Source: Sva-07 sp963716095 | Lineage (GTDB): Bacteria; Actinomycetota; Acidimicrobiia; Acidimicrobiales; Ilumatobacteraceae | Direction: 5' to 3' | DNA: 64,000 bases | Assembly: GCA_963716095.1 (NCBI GenBank) | Contig: CAVQSV010000005.1 | Coordinates: 62,001-126,000, forward strand | Part shown: positions 59,499 through 64,000 of the stretch, piece after piece | Position numbering within the stretch: position 1 is the first letter of the stretch | Layout: every line of letters begins with the position of its first letter | Program-made: the position numbers and the translations under genes | Notes under the pieces: generated by a model | Database searches by the model: none | What the model saw: only the letters and a program-made list of their open reading frames with translations | What the model was told of the DNA's origin: nothing

Positions 59499-60449
59499 AT
59501 GGACCAGCCGACGCTCACCGAATTCACGCCCGCACTGACCGAGCTCGCCAGCGGGCTGCAGTTCCCCGAGGGGCCGATCTCGATGTCCGACGGCTCGGTC
59601 GTGCTCGTCGAGATGTTCGGGCCCCGGCTCACCAAGGTGCATCCGGACGGCAGCACGGAGACCATCGCCGAGATTCCCGGCGGACCGAACGGAGCCGCCG
59701 TCGGGCCCGACGGCGCGTTCTACCTGTGCAACAACGGTGGGTCGTTCACGCCGCTCGACCTCGGCGGTCTCACACTGCCGACGGGCGGCTTCGACGAGAG
59801 CACGTACCTGGGTGGGCGGATCCAGCGCGTCGATCCCCACGACGGCACGATCACCGATCTCTACACCGAGTGCGACGGCCGTCCGCTCCGCGGTCCGAAC
59901 GACCTCGTGATGGACGGCCACGGTGGCTTCTGGTTCACCGACCACGGCATCCGCAACGAACACGCGCGCACCGCTGACCTGACCGGCATCTACTACGCCC
60001 ACGCGGACGGCTCGGGCATCACCGAAGCGGTCTTCCCGACCGATTCGCCGAACGGCATCGGCCTGTCTCCCGACACCGACACGCTCTACTGGGCCGAGAC
60101 CCACACCGGTCGTCTGTTCCAGCGAGCGGTCGAATCGCCGGGCGAACTCGCGCCCGCCGACCTGCTCGACCCGGGCGTGCTGTACGGGTTCCCCGGCTAC
60201 CAGTTCCTCGATTCCCTCGCCGTCGACGGTGAGGGTTGGGTGTGCGTCGCCACGATCTTCAACGGCGGCATCACGGCGATCTCGCCGGACGGCACCCAGA
60301 TCGAGCACTACGCCACCGGCGACCTGCTCACCACCAACATCTGCTTCGGCGGCGACGACCTGCGCACGGCGTACGTCACCTGCTCGAGCACCGGTCGACT
60401 CGTGTCGTTCCCGTGGCCGCGACCCGGGTTGCGGCTCGCCCACCAGTGA
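59499..60449 (+). CDS. SMP-30/gluconolactonase-family protein
   Basis: Six-bladed beta-propeller, 316 aa. LQFPEGPISMSDGSVVLVEM, PGGPNGAAVGPDGAFYLCNN, GPNDLVMDGHGGFWFTDHGI, DSPNGIGLSPDTDTLYWAET and LDSLAVDGEGWVCVATIFNG carry the metal-binding Glu, Asn and Asp residues of the SMP-30 family. Likely a soluble lactonase; the substrate is unknown. Start at ATG 59499; in-frame extension to 59463 is possible. It sits between ftsK and rimO, where it is not a usual neighbour. Confidence 0.85.
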   Translation: MDQPTLTEFTPALTELASGLQFPEGPISMSDGSVVLVEMFGPRLTKVHPDGSTETIAEIPGGPNGAAVGPDGAFYLCNNGGSFTPLDLGGLTLPTGGFDESTYLGGRIQRVDPHDGTITDLYTECDGRPLRGPNDLVMDGHGGFWFTDHGIRNEHARTADLTGIYYAHADGSGITEAVFPTDSPNGIGLSPDTDTLYWAETHTGRLFQRAVESPGELAPADLLDPGVLYGFPGYQFLDSLAVDGEGWVCVATIFNGGITAISPDGTQIEHYATGDLLTTNICFGGDDLRTAYVTCSSTGRLVSFPWPRPGLRLAHQ

Positions 60450-60578
60450 TCCCGGTCATGGGCGCGACGAGCCGGCCCGGTATCCGCCGACCACCGCGGG
60501 GCGTCACCTGATGGACAAGTTCCGCTCGACGCAGTGACACAGCCAGCCAGCAGCCCGGCCAGGTAGCGTGGTACGATC

Positions 60579-61916
60579 GTGTCCCAGCGGTTCTACATCG
60601 AGACGCTCGGCTGCCCGAAGAACGACGTCGACTCCGACAAGCTGGTCGGCGCGCTCCTCGCGGACGGCATGGAGCCCACCGATGACGCTGCCCTCGCCGA
60701 TCTCGTCGTGGTCAACACCTGCGCGTTCATCGACGACGCCCGCCGCGAGTCGATCGACACGATTCTCGAACTCGACGAACGACGCGCCGACGGCTCCCGC
60801 CTCGTCGTCACCGGCTGCATGGCCGAACGCTACGGCGACGAACTCGCCGCCGAGCTTCCCGAGGTCGACCAGGTCGCCGGATTCGGTCAGGCCTTCAACG
60901 TCACCCCGGCCGAACGTGACGGCACCGAGGTGCCGAAGGGCGCCGCAGCCGGTCGCAAGCTGATCCCGGTCTCGTCGACGCCGCTGCCCGAGTTCGATCT
61001 GCTCAACCTGCCGCGGCCGAAGTCGGCGGTGCCGTGGGCCTACGTGAAGATCGCCGAAGGCTGCGACCGTTCCTGCGGCTTCTGCGCGATTCCCAGCTTC
61101 CGCGGGCCGCAACGCAGCCGCGACATCGCATCGATCCTCACCGAGGTCGACCAGCTCGAGGCCCGCGAGATCGTGCTCGTCGCTCAGGACCTGGCGTCGT
61201 ACGGCAAGGATCGCCCGGGTGAGTTGGGGGCCGGCTCGATCGTGCCGCTCGTCAAGGCCGTGGCCGACGAAGTCGACCGCGTCAGGCTGCTCTACTTGTA
61301 CCCGAGCGACCTGAGCGACGAGCTGATCGATTCGATCTGCGAGTCCGGTGTTCCTTACTTCGACCTGTCGCTGCAGCACGTCAGCAAGCCGCTGCTGCGC
61401 CGGATGCGTCGGTGGGGTGACGGCCAGCGGTTCCTCGATCGCATCGCCGACATCCGTGAGCGCGAGCCCGAGGCTGCGTTCCGCAGCAACTTCATCGTCG
61501 GCTATCCCGGTGAGACCGAGGCCGACCACGATCAGCTCCTGCACTTCGTCGAGCACGCGCAGCTCGATTGGTGCGGCTTCTTCTCCTACAGCCGAGAGGA
61601 CGGTACGTACGCTGCCGACCTCGACGGCGCGGTCGATCCGTCGTTGATGAACGAACGCCTCGCCGAGTTGCGCGAGTTGCAGGACGACATCACCGCGACA
61701 CGGCGCGATGCGCTCATCGGCTCGACGATCGAAGTGCTCGTCGACACCGTTGGGGTGGCGCGCAGCCATCGCGAAGCTCCCGAGATCGACGGGATCGTCC
61801 ACGTCGACCGGACGTTGACGCCCGGTGAGATCCTCGACGTCGAGATCGTCGACGCGCTCGGCCCTGACCTGGTTGCTGCAGGCGTCACCGCTGACACACT
61901 CGAGGCCGCTGAATGA
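60579..61916 (+). CDS. rimO: Ribosomal protein S12 methylthiotransferase RimO
   Basis: Radical SAM enzyme that methylthiolates an aspartate of S12; 445 aa. N-terminal UPF0004 domain (FYIETLGCPKNDVDSDKLVG, VVNTCAFIDDAR, VVTGCMAERYGDEL) with three cluster cysteines, radical SAM core with EGCDRSCGFCAIPSFRG and RSNFIVGYPGETEADHD, then a TRAM domain. The GTG at 60579 has TAGCGT 9 nt upstream. The stop overlaps pgsA (ATGA). Confidence 0.95.
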   Translation: MSQRFYIETLGCPKNDVDSDKLVGALLADGMEPTDDAALADLVVVNTCAFIDDARRESIDTILELDERRADGSRLVVTGCMAERYGDELAAELPEVDQVAGFGQAFNVTPAERDGTEVPKGAAAGRKLIPVSSTPLPEFDLLNLPRPKSAVPWAYVKIAEGCDRSCGFCAIPSFRGPQRSRDIASILTEVDQLEAREIVLVAQDLASYGKDRPGELGAGSIVPLVKAVADEVDRVRLLYLYPSDLSDELIDSICESGVPYFDLSLQHVSKPLLRRMRRWGDGQRFLDRIADIREREPEAAFRSNFIVGYPGETEADHDQLLHFVEHAQLDWCGFFSYSREDGTYAADLDGAVDPSLMNERLAELRELQDDITATRRDALIGSTIEVLVDTVGVARSHREAPEIDGIVHVDRTLTPGEILDVEIVDALGPDLVAAGVTADTLEAAE

Positions 61917-62490
61917 CGGTGCCACCCGACAAGCTCGCCACGTGGGCGAATGCGATCACCGTCGGGCGACTGCTGCTGTCGCCGCTGATGTTCTGGGCGA
62001 TCCCGAACGACGACCAGGGGTCGTGGATCGCGCTCGCCCTGTGGTTCGTCCTGTGCTCCAGCGACGGCATCGACGGCTGGATGGCCCGCCGCCACGGCAC
62101 CACGTCGGCCGGTGCATTTCTCGACCCGCTCGCCGACAAGGTCCTCGTGCTCGGCGCGATGTTCACCCTCGTCAGTACCGGTGTCTTCTGGGCGGTGCCG
62201 GTGATCATCATCGCCGCCCGTGAGTTCGTGATCAGCGTGTATCGGGTGCTCGTCGGTGGCAGGGGCATCAGCGTGCCGGCATCGAAACTCGGCAAGTACA
62301 AGACGGTGGCCCAACAGTTCGCCGTTGCGTTTGCGCTCTTCCCGCCGACGGCGCTCGATGCCACGTGGCTGTGGAACGGGTTGCTCTGGATTGCTGTTGC
62401 GCTGGCGTGATCAGCGGAGCGCAGTACCTGTGGCGGGCCCGCCAGCTCTCAGCGGTTTCGTCGCCCGTCACTGTCGACCAGGTGGGCTGA
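61913..62490 (+). CDS. pgsA: CDP-diacylglycerol-glycerol-3-phosphate 3-phosphatidyltransferase (one frame break)
   Basis: Membrane enzyme committing to phosphatidylglycerol synthesis, about 192 aa. The CDP-alcohol phosphotransferase motif is visible in SDGIDGWMARRHG followed by GAFLDPLADKVLV; WANAITVGRLLLSPLMFWAI starts the protein. The annotated-looking stop at 62410 is premature: the family-like continuation ISGAQYLWRARQLSA runs in another frame to 62490, and the break is near 62400-62412. With it restored the gene abuts cinA directly. Start overlaps rimO. Confidence 0.9.
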
Positions 62491-63744
62491 GTGGCGCTGC
62501 GCTGCGACGTGCTCGCGGTCGGCACCGAACTGCTGTTGGGTCAGATCATCGACTCGAACTCGGCGTGGATGGGTGGGGAACTGGCAGCGAACGGCATCGA
62601 CTCGCTGGTGCAGGTCAAGGTGGGCGACAACGTCGGCCGTATCGAGACCCAGCTGCGCCGGCTGCTGGAGCGGGCAGATGCGGTGATCATGTGCGGCGGT
62701 CTCGGCCCGACCCATGACGATCTCACCCGTGAGGCAATCGCTGCGGTGATGGGTGTCGACCTGGTGCTCGACGATGCCGTGGCCGACGTGATCCGCAAGA
62801 TGTTCGAGTCTCGGGGTCGCCGCATGTCGGAGAACAACCTGCGTCAGGCGATGGTCCCGGTCGGCGCGACGATCATCCCGCAGACGCGAGGGACGGCACC
62901 CGGACTGATCTGCCCGGTGTCGGTCGGTGGCGTCGACAAGGTCGTCTATGCCGTACCCGGGGTGCCCCATGAGATGTACGACATGATGGAGCGGGCGATC
63001 CTGCCGGACCTGCGACGACGCAGCGGTGAGGACTCGGTGATCCGAAGCCGGGTGTTGCGCACGTGGGGTGAGAGTGAGAGCGGCCTCAACGAGCGCCTCG
63101 ACGCCGTCATCGAGCAGCTCGAGGGGCCCGACACACCGACGCTGGCGTTCCTGGCGAGCGGCTGGGAGGGGCTCAAGGTGCGCCTCACGTCGAAGACGCC
63201 CACCGGCGCCGAGTGCGACGAACAACTCGATCACTGGGAGCAGATCGTTCGAGCCGAGCTCGGCGACCTGGTGTTCGGCACGAACGACGACACCATGGAA
63301 TCGGTGGTGCTCGACCTGTGTCGGTCCCGAGGGCTGACGTTGGCGACTGCCGAATCGGTGACCGGCGGTCTCGTCGGTGCCCGCCTCACTGCGATCCCTG
63401 GGGCGAGCACGGTCTTCCGCGGTGCCGTGGTCAGTTACGCCACCGAGGTCAAGCAGGAGCTCCTCGGCGTGGGGGAGGGGCCGGTCGTCAGCGAAGCGGC
63501 CGCCCGTCAGATGGCCCACGGCGTACGTGAGCGCCTCGGCGCCGACATCGGCCTCGCGCTCACCGGCGTCGCCGGCCCCGACGAACAGGACGGCCAACCC
63601 GTCGGCACGCTCTACGTGGGCATGGTCGGCCCCGGATTCGACGAGGTCCGCCACGCCCGCCTCCCCGGCCAACGCGAACAGATGCGCCAGTTCTCGGTGA
63701 TCACCTCGCTCGGCTTCCTGCGCTCCGAACTGGCCGCCCGCTAG
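62491..63744 (+). CDS. cinA: CinA-like nicotinamide-nucleotide amidase/competence protein
   Basis: Full-length CinA, 417 aa. The N-terminal MoCF/COG1058 domain (VLAVGTELLLGQIIDSNSAW, MCGGLGPTHDDLTREAIAAV, AVPGVPHEMYDMMERAI) and the C-terminal PncC deamidase domain (TLATAESVTGGLVGARLTAI, SYATEVKQELLGV, GLALTGVAGPDEQDGQPVGT) are both complete. It recycles NMN and in some bacteria is linked to competence. The GTG start directly follows the restored pgsA stop, with AGGTGG as Shine-Dalgarno. Confidence 0.95.
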   Translation: MALRCDVLAVGTELLLGQIIDSNSAWMGGELAANGIDSLVQVKVGDNVGRIETQLRRLLERADAVIMCGGLGPTHDDLTREAIAAVMGVDLVLDDAVADVIRKMFESRGRRMSENNLRQAMVPVGATIIPQTRGTAPGLICPVSVGGVDKVVYAVPGVPHEMYDMMERAILPDLRRRSGEDSVIRSRVLRTWGESESGLNERLDAVIEQLEGPDTPTLAFLASGWEGLKVRLTSKTPTGAECDEQLDHWEQIVRAELGDLVFGTNDDTMESVVLDLCRSRGLTLATAESVTGGLVGARLTAIPGASTVFRGAVVSYATEVKQELLGVGEGPVVSEAAARQMAHGVRERLGADIGLALTGVAGPDEQDGQPVGTLYVGMVGPGFDEVRHARLPGQREQMRQFSVITSLGFLRSELAAR

Positions 63745-64000
63745 GGACGTCGCCGCGCCGACAACCGTTCAGCGAGCGCGACTGCGGAGGAAACTCCGTG
63801 AAGTCGCTGGCGAACAGGACGTTTGCCGTCTGACCGTTCTTCGGTGGCGTGAGGCGGAGCGACACCGACGCAGCGAAGTCCCGTGGGTCGAGGTAGTAGC
63901 AGCGTCGGGTCTCCGGCGAGTAGATCGCAAGGACGTCGATTTCATCCCGTTCGATCGGTCTTGCGTGCACTCCGTTGCGGTCCGACCAGACGCTGCGAAA
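63701..64000 (-). CDS. Group I intron-type PD-(D/E)XK endonuclease, 5' part outside the window
   Basis: At least 99 residues, running off the right edge. ERDEIDVLAIYSPETRRCYY and SVSLRLTPPKNGQTANVLFA resemble the C-terminal half of the PDDEXK_5 family (group I intron-associated endonuclease): a DxLAIYxPET strand and an SLRxxPxKNxQ segment. After FASDFTEFP the sequence is low-complexity and overlaps the end of cinA, so the true stop may be earlier with a frame error. The catalytic core would lie beyond the window. Confidence 0.6.
   Translation of the reverse strand, partial: FRSVWSDRNGVHARPIERDEIDVLAIYSPETRRCYYLDPRDFAASVSLRLTPPKNGQTANVLFASDFTEFPPQSRSLNGCRRGDVPSGRPVRSAGSRAR

Overview
The window is high-GC, gene-dense chromosomal DNA of an actinomycete-type bacterium. 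Marks of this are two F420-type (luciferase-like) oxidoreductases, a relative of the mycothiol-dependent Rv2466c nitroreductase, a geranylgeranyl-reductase family protein, RNase J, and conserved housekeeping gene orders (rimP-nusA-ylxR-infB-rbfA-truB-ribF; rpsO-pnp; dapA-rnj; ftsK; rimO-pgsA-cinA). Many genes have no Shine-Dalgarno but carry a TANNNT box 6-9 nt before the start codon, which indicates widespread leaderless transcription. I infer a free-living Actinomycetota, possibly class Acidimicrobiia (Ilumatobacter-like), but cannot confirm this without a search. I saw no rRNA, tRNA, CRISPR array or prophage.

Layout. 0-8.4 kb: lipid/xenobiotic catabolism (F420 oxidoreductase, acyl-CoA-dehydrogenase-fold flavoenzyme, crotonase-fold protein, nitroreductase, cytochrome P450, DUF1971 cupin, secreted hydrolase lipoprotein, acyl-CoA ligase). 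8.8-18.4 kb: TauE exporter, BipA/TypA, a GH29 fucosidase fused to a beta-helix, an OafA-type acyltransferase with SGNH domain, LarE, and a second F420 oxidoreductase. 18.5-27.2 kb: MoxR-DUF58-VWA operon, YeiH exporter, geranylgeranyl reductase, Tat-exported amidase lipoprotein, and an SDR + MaoC beta-oxidation pair. 27.2-37.9 kb: a degenerate tandem repeat, proS, then the translation/transcription operon rimP to ribF with an Rv2466c-like gene inserted. 37.9-43.9 kb: an NMT1/SsuA-type ABC transporter, rpsO and pnp. 43.9-46.9 kb: dapB, a REP-associated tyrosine transposase with matched terminal repeats and extra REP-like copies, a damaged thiol peroxidase and a DedA-like protein. 46.9-52.4 kb: acyl-CoA ligase, polar amino-acid ABC transporter, YbhN-like flippase. 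52.4-64 kb: dapA, rnj, a lipoprotein, quinone-reductase-like dehydrogenase, ftsK, SMP-30 lactonase, rimO, pgsA, cinA and the end of a PD-(D/E)XK endonuclease gene.

Three families of short palindromes sit at 3' gene ends: a GGTGTC[A/T]GACACC-centred hairpin whose arms co-vary between copies, a GGTTCCCCGTGCCC / GGGCACCGGGAACC hairpin, and GGGTCAGACCC elements around the transposase. The first and third share a GTC-A-GAC centre and may be related REP-type elements.

At least sixteen otherwise intact genes are broken by single-base frame changes, often at G/C runs. This is most simply explained by uncorrected long-read indels rather than gene decay, so such genes are annotated as full-length CDS with the break noted.
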